Assembly: GCA_028695395.1 (NCBI GenBank)
Contig: JAQVJB010000039.1
Location: 1 to 15,160, forward strand
Source of the DNA: Actinomycetota bacterium
GTDB taxonomy: Bacteria; Actinomycetota; Humimicrobiia; Humimicrobiales; Humimicrobiaceae
Reading direction: 5' to 3'
DNA length: 15,160 nt
The number at the start of each line of letters is the position of its first letter. Position 1 is the stretch's first letter. Position numbers and translations under genes: made by a program. A model generated the notes under the pieces. The model was not told the DNA's origin. It did not search any database and worked only from the letters and a program-made list of their open reading frames with translations. Of this stretch, positions 1 through 7,843 are shown one piece after another.

Positions 1-1008
1 CATGAATATGCCTCCCGGCGCTCCGGAACCATAGCTTATCATTGTAAATAAGAATTTAACAGCCAGCAGAATTAAAAGAAACTTCCATGAAAATGTATTT
101 TGATTAAGCAAATCTACTATTTTGTGTCCGCCTCCCAGAGCCTGGGGGATTAATGTCGCTATCAATCCTACCAAAAGAAAAGGTGCTAACGGGCGGAAGA
201 TGACAGAAAGCCATTTATATTTTGTATATAAATCTTTTATTTTCAGTAATGAGATATTAAAGAAAGCTCCGAAAAGACCTATGACTATGCCAAGCATTAT
301 TATATATCCATAAGAACTCAGCGGCAGTACTGCTACATTTTTAATATTAAAAATAGGATTCATCCCGAAAAATTCCATCGATATGAAATCTGCTGCTATT
401 GATGCAGATATTGCTGAAAGAAGAACTAGCGACGAGAAATTTTTATGGACTTCTTCAAGTGCAAAAATTACTCCGGACAGGGGAGCGTTAAAAGCTGCAG
501 CAAGCCCGGCGCTTGCACCGCTTGTAACAAGAAAATTTTCATTTACCCTGGCTTTTTTAAAAATGCGGCTATATCCCAGCCCTACTGAAGCTCCGATTTG
601 GACGGATGGACCTTCCCTTCCCATTGACAGACCGGAAGAAATAGTAATTATTGTCCCTATAAATTTTGAAATAAGGACTCTCCACCAGCTCATATTCATT
701 TTTTTTAATAGAAATCCTTCTACCTGGGGGATACCGCTCCCTCTTATCTGCGGCTCCTTTTTAATCAGGTATCCAGTGATAAATGCAAGTGCTATCAATC
801 CGAGAATAAGCAGAGGCAAATACCTTAAGTTGGAAGCAGCATAAGAATATATTTTCTGAGTAAATGTCTCGCCTTTAAGGATGAGATATCTGAAAAGGAC
901 GATTATCAGGCCTGTAAACGCTCCTACGATTACGCCATCAAAAATAAGGGTAAATCTTAATCTTGACCAATTTTTAAAGGTGCTTAATATATCATTCTTT
1001 TCTGTCAT
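1..1008 (-). CDS. ClC-family chloride channel / H+-Cl- antiporter (3' end cut by window)
   Basis: This is an integral membrane protein that moves chloride across the cytoplasmic membrane. The reading frame is open for 336 codons from ATG at 1008 and runs off the left edge, so the C-terminal part, including the ion-coordinating tyrosine region, is missing. All visible ClC signatures are present: GSGIP at residues 90-94, GREGP at 130-134 and GSGAPGGIF at 327-335. E132 in GREGP matches the gating glutamate (E148 in the E. coli protein). E186 in the LEE motif after FNAPLSG matches the intracellular proton glutamate (E203). Keeping both glutamates favours an H+/Cl- exchanger over a passive channel, which is an inference. 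No clear Shine-Dalgarno site precedes the ATG. The gene lies 50 bases behind the MscS gene on the same strand and is probably co-transcribed with it, suggesting a link to osmotic or acid stress. Confidence 0.93.
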   Translation of the reverse strand, partial: MTEKNDILSTFKNWSRLRFTLIFDGVIVGAFTGLIIVLFRYLILKGETFTQKIYSYAASNLRYLPLLILGLIALAFITGYLIKKEPQIRGSGIPQVEGFLLKKMNMSWWRVLISKFIGTIITISSGLSMGREGPSVQIGASVGLGYSRIFKKARVNENFLVTSGASAGLAAAFNAPLSGVIFALEEVHKNFSSLVLLSAISASIAADFISMEFFGMNPIFNIKNVAVLPLSSYGYIIMLGIVIGLFGAFFNISLLKIKDLYTKYKWLSVIFRPLAPFLLVGLIATLIPQALGGGHKIVDLLNQNTFSWKFLLILLAVKFLFTMISYGSGAPGGIFM

Positions 1009-1058
1009 TTACTGATTAAGTGCGGAATTGTTGATTATTTAAATTTTTGGGTGCCAAA

Positions 1059-1937
1059 TTATACGTCCCCCTGGTTTCTCATGTAAACATTATTGCAGGG
1101 AAATGGTATTTCTATCCCGAGTTCATCAAACCTGTCTTTTATTCTTTTTCTTAACTGTCTTTCAATCAGCCACTGATTTGATGATTTTACTTTACAGATG
1201 ATTTTAAAAATCACTGCATAGTCTCCAAGCTCATCGACGCCGTCGCCAAGTATCTCCGGTTTTTCGATTATAAGTTTTTTATATTCTTTTTCATTTACAA
1301 AATCATTCAATATGTTTTTTAACTCAGCAATTACCCTGTCTGTATTTTCTTTATAGGCTACTCCTATGGAGACAACTGCTCTTGACCATTCCTGTGTCAT
1401 ATTGCTTAAAACTTTTATTTCCGAATTCGGAATATAATGTATGACACCGTCAAGACTTCTTATAGCGGTAGTCCTTAGGGAGAATTTTTCAACTATGCCT
1501 GATACGTCTCCTACTTCAATAATGTCGTTTATCTGGTACCACTGTTCGAAAAGGATAAATGAACCGTTTATAAGGTCTTTGACAAGGCTCTGTGCTCCGA
1601 GTCCGATTACTATGCTTGCTATACCGGCTCCAGTTATTATCGGTATTATGCTTATTCCGCACTGGTCAGCTATTATAAGGAGTCCGGCAAAAATGACAAT
1701 TACTACGACTATGTTTGAGAGAACGCTGCTGAAAGTATAAGACCTTTTCTTAATCTCCATTTTTTCGGAGCTTATTTTTTTATCTAAAGTCCTTTTTATT
1801 TTTTTTGAAATAACCTTGATCAATAAAACTACAATTACTACCACTGCTGCTACAATAACTATATTCAGCCAGTTGCTCTTAAGGCTTTCCACTATCCTTT
1901 GAGAATCAAAAGAAGCGGAAACAGTTTCTTCCTGCAT
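1059..1937 (-). CDS. MscS-family small-conductance mechanosensitive channel
   Basis: This is a membrane channel that opens under membrane tension and releases solutes after a drop in external osmolarity. From the chosen start the protein has 292 residues, the size of a minimal MscS. There are three hydrophobic segments: about residues 24-45, 73-92 and 97-125. The last is the Gly/Ala-rich pore helix with GAGIASIVIGLGAQSLVKD. The beta-domain follows, with the typical DIIEVGDVSGIVEKFSLRTT and IRSLDG pattern, then an alpha/beta C-terminal domain. The frame stays open upstream to an ATG at 2003. I chose the internal ATG at 1937 because a perfect AGGAGG sits 5 bases ahead of it, and because the 22 extra residues would be charged and unlike the family. 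It is followed at 50 bases by the ClC gene. Confidence 0.93.
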   Translation of the reverse strand: MQEETVSASFDSQRIVESLKSNWLNIVIVAAVVVIVVLLIKVISKKIKRTLDKKISSEKMEIKKRSYTFSSVLSNIVVVIVIFAGLLIIADQCGISIIPIITGAGIASIVIGLGAQSLVKDLINGSFILFEQWYQINDIIEVGDVSGIVEKFSLRTTAIRSLDGVIHYIPNSEIKVLSNMTQEWSRAVVSIGVAYKENTDRVIAELKNILNDFVNEKEYKKLIIEKPEILGDGVDELGDYAVIFKIICKVKSSNQWLIERQLRKRIKDRFDELGIEIPFPCNNVYMRNQGDV

Positions 1938-1942
1938 TATGT

Positions 1943-1948
1943 CCTCCT
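1943..1948 (-). promoter_or_regulatory. Shine-Dalgarno site that sets the MscS start
   Basis: On the minus strand the sequence reads AGGAGG, then five bases, then ATG at 1937. It is the only good ribosome binding site near this gene and places the start 22 codons inside the longest open frame. Confidence 0.8.
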
Positions 1949-2022
1949 GTATGGAATATGGTTTTTCTAAAAAATCAGTGCTTTTAATTCTTTTATCCGG
2001 CAATTGCCGCTTAAAAGCAATT

Positions 2023-2538
2023 CTATGATTCGGCGTTTAAGCCTGATGAAGAATTATTTTGCAGAAAATTAGTATCAAGCCTGTAAATAAACCATTCATC
2101 TTTTTTCTTAGCTCCTAATTTTTCATAAAATCTTATAGAGGGTTTATTCCATTTTAAGACCGTCCACTCGATAGAGGCACAATCTTTCCGGATTGCAATT
2201 TCTGCAATAAAATTAAAAATTGCTTTTCCTATTCCATTTCCTCTTAAATGTTCATTAACAAATAAATCTTCTATATAAATTCCAGGCTTCCCAATAAAAG
2301 TTGAAAAATTATAATAAAATATAGCAAATCCGGCAGGCATGCCATCCTGTTCTGCAATGAGTGCTTCCGCTATTTTTTTTTCAAAAATATTCTTTCTGAT
2401 ATCCTCTGCTGTTGCGATAACCGATTCAAGCCTTTTTTCATAAACTGCGAGTTTTTTAATAAAATCCAATAAGACTTCTGCGTCTTTTTCTTCAGCAAAT
2501 CTAATTCTTAGGTTTTTATAAGTTTTTTTATTTAACAA
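2023..2538 (-). CDS. GNAT N-acetyltransferase, spermidine/spermine (diamine) acetyltransferase-like
   Basis: This is a cytosolic acetyl-CoA-dependent N-acetyltransferase of 171 residues. The closest pattern I recognise is the SSAT group: FSTFIGKPGIYIEDLFV at residues 78-94, the acetyl-CoA pyrophosphate loop RGNGIGKA at 99-106, EWTVLKWN at 124-131 and FYEKLGA at 137-143, followed by EWFIYRL. In that group the substrates are polyamines, thialysine or related amines. The exact substrate here cannot be read from the sequence. The last 15 or so residues, rich in Ser and Asn, look like an unstructured tail. No ATG exists near the N-terminus, so the start is TTG at 2538, with a weak AAAGG about 12 bases upstream. 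It begins 5 bases after the thymidylate synthase stop, so the two are almost certainly co-transcribed and perhaps translationally coupled. Confidence 0.85.
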   Translation of the reverse strand: MLNKKTYKNLRIRFAEEKDAEVLLDFIKKLAVYEKRLESVIATAEDIRKNIFEKKIAEALIAEQDGMPAGFAIFYYNFSTFIGKPGIYIEDLFVNEHLRGNGIGKAIFNFIAEIAIRKDCASIEWTVLKWNKPSIRFYEKLGAKKKDEWFIYRLDTNFLQNNSSSGLNAES

Positions 2539-2543
2539 TTTTT

Positions 2544-3398
2544 TTATTTACCTTTTGCCTTCTCAGATTCAATTTTTATTCTTGCTTCCCTGAAAAAGTT
2601 TTCAGCAAATCCAGTCGTATAAGTCCTTTCTTCAAAAGTTTTCTTTTCAAGGGCATCTAAGAACCCTTTAAACTGCTCAAAATAAGAACCATAAATATGG
2701 TAGCTGTCTGCAATATCGGCATATCTTCCTACTTTTACTTCCTTTCCAAGTTTTTCAGAGATTGTTTCTGCTATTTCTTTCTGAAGGTCGGTAAGTGCGA
2801 ATATATTCATAAAAGCAGCCTTATAAGCATCTCTTGACCTCCAGTGCGTATTCATATTAAGAGTCAGGCCTTTTTTAGGGTCATCCAGAATCCTTAGCCA
2901 GATTCTTTGAAGACATGGCGGTTCATGATGCTTTATATCCAGCTCGGGATCCCATGTAATTGCTTGTGCTCTTCTGGTGTAAGGACAGCAAAGAAGATTT
3001 TCAATAGTAATGGATACCTGATTCAAATATCCCTGTGCCGTTTTATAGTTAAAAAGTCTGTCGTGGTAGCTGTAAGACCATCCATGCTTTCCTATCCAAT
3101 GATCATGAATGCCAAGAACGACTTCCTGTCTGTATATTTCCAATTCATCCAGACCTGTAGGCAATGCTCTATGGATTCTGGGTTCAGACATTGGTTCATT
3201 TATTACCATAATCATCGTGGAATCTTTGCTTGGGGGGTCTTTTGGCCTGTCATATTGAGTCTTTATCTCAGTGCCTTTATCCCATAATTCTTTTAAAGAC
3301 TTCTCCCAGACCTCTGGAAGATTATTGCCTTCAACTTTTAAAACAGGAATATCGCCTTTACTTGAAGATAATATTGAATTTTTATTCATGTCTTTCAT
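2544..3398 (-). CDS. Thymidylate synthase, archaeal/methanogen-type branch
   Basis: This is predicted to methylate dUMP to dTMP, or possibly to hydroxymethylate a pyrimidine nucleotide, in the cytosol. It has 284 residues. The ThyA catalytic core is readable: PPC at residues 160-162 holds the nucleophile C162, RSRD at 187-190 matches R166/S167/D169 of E. coli ThyA, and DSYHIYGSY at 231-239 gives H234 and Y236 (H207 and Y209). N198 lies eight residues after D190, exactly as N177 does after D169. That Asn reads uracil, whereas dCMP hydroxymethylases carry Asp, so dUMP is the expected substrate. Outside the core it is unlike classical bacterial ThyA and resembles the shorter methanogen-type family. 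The start is ATG at 3398 with GGAG seven bases upstream. No dihydrofolate reductase gene is adjacent. It leads the transcript that continues into GNAT, MscS and ClC. Confidence 0.8.
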   Translation of the reverse strand: MKDMNKNSILSSSKGDIPVLKVEGNNLPEVWEKSLKELWDKGTEIKTQYDRPKDPPSKDSTMIMVINEPMSEPRIHRALPTGLDELEIYRQEVVLGIHDHWIGKHGWSYSYHDRLFNYKTAQGYLNQVSITIENLLCCPYTRRAQAITWDPELDIKHHEPPCLQRIWLRILDDPKKGLTLNMNTHWRSRDAYKAAFMNIFALTDLQKEIAETISEKLGKEVKVGRYADIADSYHIYGSYFEQFKGFLDALEKKTFEERTYTTGFAENFFREARIKIESEKAKGK

Positions 3399-3577
3399 TA
3401 GATGTCTCCAAACACTCTTTCTGGAATAAAAAGAATGATAATTTCAAAAATATTTTATAATAAAATTAACATTTTTTCTTAATAATGCCAAAGCTATATA
3501 CAATTTTTTTTAGTTTTTGTTATTTCCAGATAATAAGAAAATACCAGATTATTGAAAAAGCTGTAGAAAAATTAATA

Positions 3578-5200
3578 TCAGTATCTGCCGATTTCTATCA
3601 TGTTTTTTGAGATTCCATAAAGAAGGTCCCCGGTTCTTTCGAAATGAAGAAGTATATCGGAAAATATGACTCCGGAAACAGGCATGCATTCGCCTTTTTG
3701 AAGCCGGAATATATGGTTTAATCTTGCGTTTTTAACAATTGCATCTATATCGCTTTCTATTTGTTCACAAAGTGCCAGGTCTTCAAACTGGCCATTTTCC
3801 ATTCCGGAGATAAGGATGTCGAACATTTCATTTACTTTGCTTGAAAGCTCCTCAAGCTCGGCTACTTCGACTTTGGTGAACTTGGTCCTGTTTTCATCTT
3901 TAAGTATCATTAGATTAAGCAGGCTTTCTGCATGGTCCCCGGTTCTTTCGGTATCATAGGCAACATGCATAAGATTAGTCAGCTTATTTGAAAGTTTCAA
4001 TGTAAGAGACTGCCTGGAAAGCTGTGTGAGATACCTGATTATGTCTTCTGTAACGCTATCTACAGCTGCTTCCCGGTCAAGAACTTTCTTTTCAAGAATC
4101 GTGTCTTTGCTTTTCAATCTCTGAAAAGAAAGGGTGTCCATCATCTGGACAATCTTTGTCAGCCTCAGCAGCTCTTTCTTCGCCTGCTCCAAAGCAACTG
4201 AAGGAGTTTTTATCAGTCTGTTATCAAGGTATATGGCATTTTTATGTTCAACAATATCTTTTCCGGGATAAAGCTTTAATACAAGTTTTTCAAATAAGCC
4301 TATCATCGGGAATAATACTGCTGTTGTTACTATATTGAATAAGGTGTGTATGTTTGCAATCTGCCTGGGTACGCTTGAGCCCATATAACGGGCGACGATA
4401 GGTTCAAGCCTGAATCCATAGAATAAGGTTAAAAATATTATAGTTCCGAATATATTGAATAAAAGGTGAGAGAAAGCTGTCCTCTTGGCGGTAACAGTCG
4501 TTCCTATGCTTGAAAGAAGAGCTGTCGTGCATGTCCCGATATTGTCACCGAAAAGTATAGGGATTGCTGCATCAATGCTGATAAGTCCCTGTGAAGCAAG
4601 GGCAATAAGGATGCCTATAGTTGCAGAGCTGCTTTGCAATAGTGAAGTAAGCAAAAGTCCTGCAAGCACTCCCAAAAAAGGATTTCTGCTGAATATAAGC
4701 AGGAAATTCTTAAAGGAATCATTATCTTTAAGAGGGTCAAGAGATTGCTTCATAAGGCCCATTCCCAGGAAAAGAAGACCAAGGCCTATTACTGCCATTC
4801 CTATATTTTTATATCGCCTTCTCTTGCTGGTAAAAAACAAGAGAAATCCTATTATAAGCAGAGGATAAGTAAGTAAATCAATAATGTTTAGGGAAACTAT
4901 CTGGGCAGTTATGGTCGTACCGATATTTGCACCCATAATGATGCCTATTGCAGTTTTCAGGTTAATAAGGCCTGCATTTACAAATCCGACAGTCATAACG
5001 GAAGTAGCGCTGCTGCTTTGAATTATCATGGTTGTTGCAACACCGACAAGTGCTGAAGCCCATGGCCTTCTTGAGAGAACTCCAATTATGGATTTGATGT
5101 TATTAGAGGTTATCTTCTGGAGGCTATCGCTTAAAGTGTTTATTCCGAATATAAAAAGCGCAAGTCCGCCTATTACCTGTAATATAAGTTTGTAATACAT
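3578..5200 (-). CDS. Na+/phosphate cotransporter family protein with PhoU-like C-terminal domain
   Basis: This is a membrane protein of 540 residues, of the NptA/YjbB type, that couples phosphate movement to the sodium gradient. The membrane half (about residues 1-310) shows the internal duplication typical of PF02690. QSSSAT occurs at 61-66 and again at 189-194, each followed by a GxNIGT motif (GANIGTT at 90-96 and GDNIGTC at 218-224). The C-terminal third (about 335-540) is soluble and helical, with the E/D-rich helices and RTGDHAESL and RTGDLLYGI patterns of PhoU-like domains, which probably regulate transport. Length and order match the full two-part family, with no truncation. The ATG at 5200 lacks a clear Shine-Dalgarno site but lies only 12 bases after the upstream stop, consistent with operon translation. 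In E. coli, YjbB mainly exports phosphate, so the direction here is open. Confidence 0.93.
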   Translation of the reverse strand: MYYKLILQVIGGLALFIFGINTLSDSLQKITSNNIKSIIGVLSRRPWASALVGVATTMIIQSSSATSVMTVGFVNAGLINLKTAIGIIMGANIGTTITAQIVSLNIIDLLTYPLLIIGFLLFFTSKRRRYKNIGMAVIGLGLLFLGMGLMKQSLDPLKDNDSFKNFLLIFSRNPFLGVLAGLLLTSLLQSSSATIGILIALASQGLISIDAAIPILFGDNIGTCTTALLSSIGTTVTAKRTAFSHLLFNIFGTIIFLTLFYGFRLEPIVARYMGSSVPRQIANIHTLFNIVTTAVLFPMIGLFEKLVLKLYPGKDIVEHKNAIYLDNRLIKTPSVALEQAKKELLRLTKIVQMMDTLSFQRLKSKDTILEKKVLDREAAVDSVTEDIIRYLTQLSRQSLTLKLSNKLTNLMHVAYDTERTGDHAESLLNLMILKDENRTKFTKVEVAELEELSSKVNEMFDILISGMENGQFEDLALCEQIESDIDAIVKNARLNHIFRLQKGECMPVSGVIFSDILLHFERTGDLLYGISKNMIEIGRY

Positions 5201-5212
5201 ATAACTTAAAGC

Positions 5213-6718
5213 TTAATCTATAAAATTATCTTCAAATATTCCTGTTTTTCCCAATACTTCATTAACGCTTATGCCTCTTCTGGACAGGTATCTTCTGACC
5301 TGAGAGTCGTTGGTCAATCTCAAAGTGTTATAATTCTCCTCTGAATCATCCTGCCAAACTCTTCTATTAAATAAAAAATTAATAGAATTTTCAATTTCTT
5401 CCCAATTTTCTTTTGAAATTTCTCTTAAAAATATTTCTTTTTTTTCGTTCTCATCGTAAATCTCAAGTATGGCAGCAATGGCATCTTTAAGTATCCCCGA
5501 CCATGCTTTGAAAGCTCCTGAAAGATAAATGCGTTCAGAAATCTTATGCTCGTCATCTTTATCATCCGGGTTCCATACATCATCCAGAGAATATCTTGCA
5601 ATCAGGTTAAGAAATTTTATTATATTCCGTCTTTCAATTTCCCTTAGCCTGTCAGAATCTTCAATATCAATATCCAGTGGAGGAGTAGCGATGAACTTTT
5701 TAAAAACAGCCTGTTTCAGCCTGTTTATTGTAAGCGGGCTTTTAAGGCTTTTATTATAATCTGAAATATAATTGACCATTAAATTTTTTTTATCTTCTAT
5801 TATGCTGTCATATATATTGCTCTCAATCATATTGACAGCCTGGCCTTTTTTCCTGCCCTTTTTAACAAGGAACTGTACAAAGCCTTCTTCGGATTTAAAT
5901 CCTTTTTCTTCCATGTATTCCTTCCACTCTTCTTCAAAAATGCTTGCCCATTTGTTTATCAGGATGGAAGTAAAAAACGGCATCTGCCTTAATTTATCAT
6001 GTGCAATCAGGTTTGTTTCCTTGAGGCTTTTTATATCAGGTTCAAGATATACTTTGCAATCAAGCGCATCTCTGCCTGCCCATACCTGCGCAGCTGCTTT
6101 ATGCTGTCCGTCAAAAAGATAAATGTCATTAGCTGTGAGACGGCATACCGAAGGAGTAAGCTGGCTGTTTACCAGAAGATGCCTGTAAAGATCCCAAAGC
6201 CTGTTTATCTCTAATGGCCTGGGCTGCAGTTTTTCATCATTGTTTATATATTCGATAGGGATAGAAGCATAAAAATATTTAAAGCCTGTTGAAGGACAAT
6301 TCAGCAGATTAGAAATTATTCTTCTTTTATCTTCAAAAATTATCTCTACTGTATTAAGTTTTTCATCTGCCTTGATATTTATTTTTTTATTTGAATTATC
6401 TTTATTTGCTTTTAGCTTTAGTACATCATTCAATTTTCTTAAACTGGATTTTTTGAAGAAATCATCCATTTCTTTTTTTGCAAAGTATTCCTTAATGGAG
6501 AGATTCCCAATTTCTTTATGATGTTTTTTGCATACGACTGTAAAATTACTTATGTCTAATTTATTTGATTGAACAGGTATTATATTATGATATTCAATAT
6601 CATTTTTATTTGAAATAACCTTTTTATCTATATAGCAACAGATATTATTATTATCAATTCTGCTTGCCTGGTTTATTTTTTTCTTTTGTCCAGATGTAAT
6701 TTCTGGATGTAAACTCAT
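5213..6718 (-). CDS. HNH-like zinc module fused to a DGQH (ParB/DndB-type) domain protein
   Basis: The function is unknown; this reads as a DNA-associated protein of 501 residues. The N-terminus (about 20-80) looks like a degenerate HNH nuclease: C27/C28, then EYHNIIP with H44, N58, and VCKKHH at 62-67, where C63 and H66 could bind zinc and H67 stands at the last HNH histidine. One expected Cys of the first CxxC pair is Asp, so zinc binding and cleavage are uncertain. A lysine/asparagine-rich linker follows (about 100-120). Then comes a ParB-like domain with FYASIPIEYI near 149-158 and IYLFDGQHKAAAQVWAGR at 199-216. The DGQH signature is shared with DndB and other DGQHR proteins. The helical C-terminal half (230-500) matches nothing I know. 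ATG at 6718 has a near-perfect GGAGGT 5 bases upstream. It sits 27 bases after the SIS gene. Confidence 0.65.
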   Translation of the reverse strand: MSLHPEITSGQKKKINQASRIDNNNICCYIDKKVISNKNDIEYHNIIPVQSNKLDISNFTVVCKKHHKEIGNLSIKEYFAKKEMDDFFKKSSLRKLNDVLKLKANKDNSNKKINIKADEKLNTVEIIFEDKRRIISNLLNCPSTGFKYFYASIPIEYINNDEKLQPRPLEINRLWDLYRHLLVNSQLTPSVCRLTANDIYLFDGQHKAAAQVWAGRDALDCKVYLEPDIKSLKETNLIAHDKLRQMPFFTSILINKWASIFEEEWKEYMEEKGFKSEEGFVQFLVKKGRKKGQAVNMIESNIYDSIIEDKKNLMVNYISDYNKSLKSPLTINRLKQAVFKKFIATPPLDIDIEDSDRLREIERRNIIKFLNLIARYSLDDVWNPDDKDDEHKISERIYLSGAFKAWSGILKDAIAAILEIYDENEKKEIFLREISKENWEEIENSINFLFNRRVWQDDSEENYNTLRLTNDSQVRRYLSRRGISVNEVLGKTGIFEDNFID

Positions 6719-6723
6719 TTATC

Positions 6724-6729
6724 ACCTCC
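6724..6729 (-). promoter_or_regulatory. Strong Shine-Dalgarno site of the HNH/DGQH gene
   Basis: The minus strand reads GGAGGT, five bases, then ATG at 6718. It is the most complete ribosome binding site in the window and suggests that the gene is translated efficiently and independently of the upstream stop. Confidence 0.75.
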
Positions 6730-6745
6730 GGGATAAAACTAAAAA

Positions 6746-7843
6746 TTATGTCATTCCCAGACGCTTTTTAATATTATCAATCAAATCAATCGATACCGGA
6801 TTAACTTCATAAAGAATAGCCAGATAAAGGCTAGTCCATATTGCAAGAAATAAGCCTTTGAAAGCTATTACAAGTTCATTATCGCCCCATAGGTCTACTT
6901 CTTCATATTTAATATGTTTTTCTAGGAATATGCCCTTTAATATCTCTAGTCTTCTAAGCATATTTTCGCTTGTATTGCTATCTTTAATTAAAAGTACTAT
7001 AAATTTTTTCCTTAATTCCTGGTCCATCTCCCATGCTTCTATCTCATCATGGTTGATTTCGGGAATCCTATTGAAATGTGCAAACATTTTGCTTGTTGCG
7101 CATATCTCTGTTTTAAATCTGTAGCTTATGACAGCTGTTATTTTATTACATCCGTAGACAACGTGGATATTATTATAAAGAATAATACCAAGTTTTTTTG
7201 CAATATTATCATTAATCTTTATTAAAGGTAACAGTTCTTTGGTAAATGAAAGGAGCTCATTTTCAATATCCGACCAGGTATCGGAAAGCGGCCCGTTTTT
7301 TTGGAACCCTTTTACGCTTAAAAGATCAGCGCTTGCAAGTATTCCGGTCAGAAAAACATAGGCATAGCCTATAGACATTCTCGGAAGCAATTTCTCGGAG
7401 TATTCTATAATTGTGACAAGCTCATTATCTGAAAACCTTTCTTTGAGCTTGCCGCCGGTTGTGATTGCATATACTTTTATTCCTTTTTGCGCAACTGCAT
7501 CTATTGCATTAAGTATCTCTCTTGTATTTCCGCTATGCGAAATAGCTATAACCAGAGTTTCATTGCTTATCCACGTAGGCAGGTCTTTTGAAGCTGATAT
7601 TGACACAGGCACTCTTATATTATTTGAACTTACAGATTCAATCAGCCTGTAAGCAGTTGTTGCCGGATTGCCAACTCCAAGTATAAGTATGTTTTTGTAT
7701 TCATTTTCAAAATCAAAAGTGATATTTCTTATGATTTTTTCAGCTTTTTTAAATTGCCTGGGGAAGTCATCTAGAATTCTTATAAGCTCATCAGTGCCAT
7801 GAGAATATATGAATTTTTCATTATTTAATCTGTCAAATACCAA
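6746..7843 (-). CDS. SIS-domain protein of the bifunctional phosphoglucose/phosphomannose isomerase family, active site altered
   Basis: This is a cytosolic tandem SIS-domain protein of 365 residues. Family members interconvert glucose-6-, mannose-6- and fructose-6-phosphate. SIS domain 1 holds GVGNP at 56-60, the phosphate loop SHSGNT at 102-107 and PRMSIGY at 154-160. SIS domain 2 holds the segment CATSK at 248-252, PEINHDEI at 261-268 and the family C-terminus SLYLAILYEVNP followed by IKKRLG. The usual family motif is NENxK, in which Glu is the isomerisation base, 16 residues before the catalytic His of NHxEI. Here that position is A249, with H265 conserved, so ordinary isomerase activity is doubtful unless nearby E246 substitutes. 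This alignment is from memory. The start is TTG at 7843 with GGGGGG six bases upstream. The gene is first in the transcript containing the HNH/DGQH gene, and sugar metabolism genes are absent nearby. Confidence 0.78.
   Translation of the reverse strand: MVFDRLNNEKFIYSHGTDELIRILDDFPRQFKKAEKIIRNITFDFENEYKNILILGVGNPATTAYRLIESVSSNNIRVPVSISASKDLPTWISNETLVIAISHSGNTREILNAIDAVAQKGIKVYAITTGGKLKERFSDNELVTIIEYSEKLLPRMSIGYAYVFLTGILASADLLSVKGFQKNGPLSDTWSDIENELLSFTKELLPLIKINDNIAKKLGIILYNNIHVVYGCNKITAVISYRFKTEICATSKMFAHFNRIPEINHDEIEAWEMDQELRKKFIVLLIKDSNTSENMLRRLEILKGIFLEKHIKYEEVDLWGDNELVIAFKGLFLAIWTSLYLAILYEVNPVSIDLIDNIKKRLGMT

Noticed and set aside
383..844. Long open frame on the plus strand
   Set aside because: It is the mirror of the ClC gene on the minus strand, whose GREGP and GSGIP motifs prove the coding strand. 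It has no family similarity of its own.
1938..2003. N-terminal extension of the MscS gene to ATG at 2003
   Set aside because: It has no ribosome binding site, and the internal ATG at 1937 has AGGAGG at ideal distance.
3526..3552. Near-direct repeat CCAGATAAT / CCAGATTAT
   Set aside because: Nine-base imperfect match in an AT-rich spacer; expected by chance.
2544..7843. Idea that thymidylate synthase, HNH/DGQH and SIS genes form a DNA base-modification island
   Set aside because: N198 of the thymidylate synthase points to normal dUMP use, a phosphate transporter lies between the genes, and a 179-base gap separates the transcripts; no glycosyltransferase or kinase of known base-modification pathways is present.
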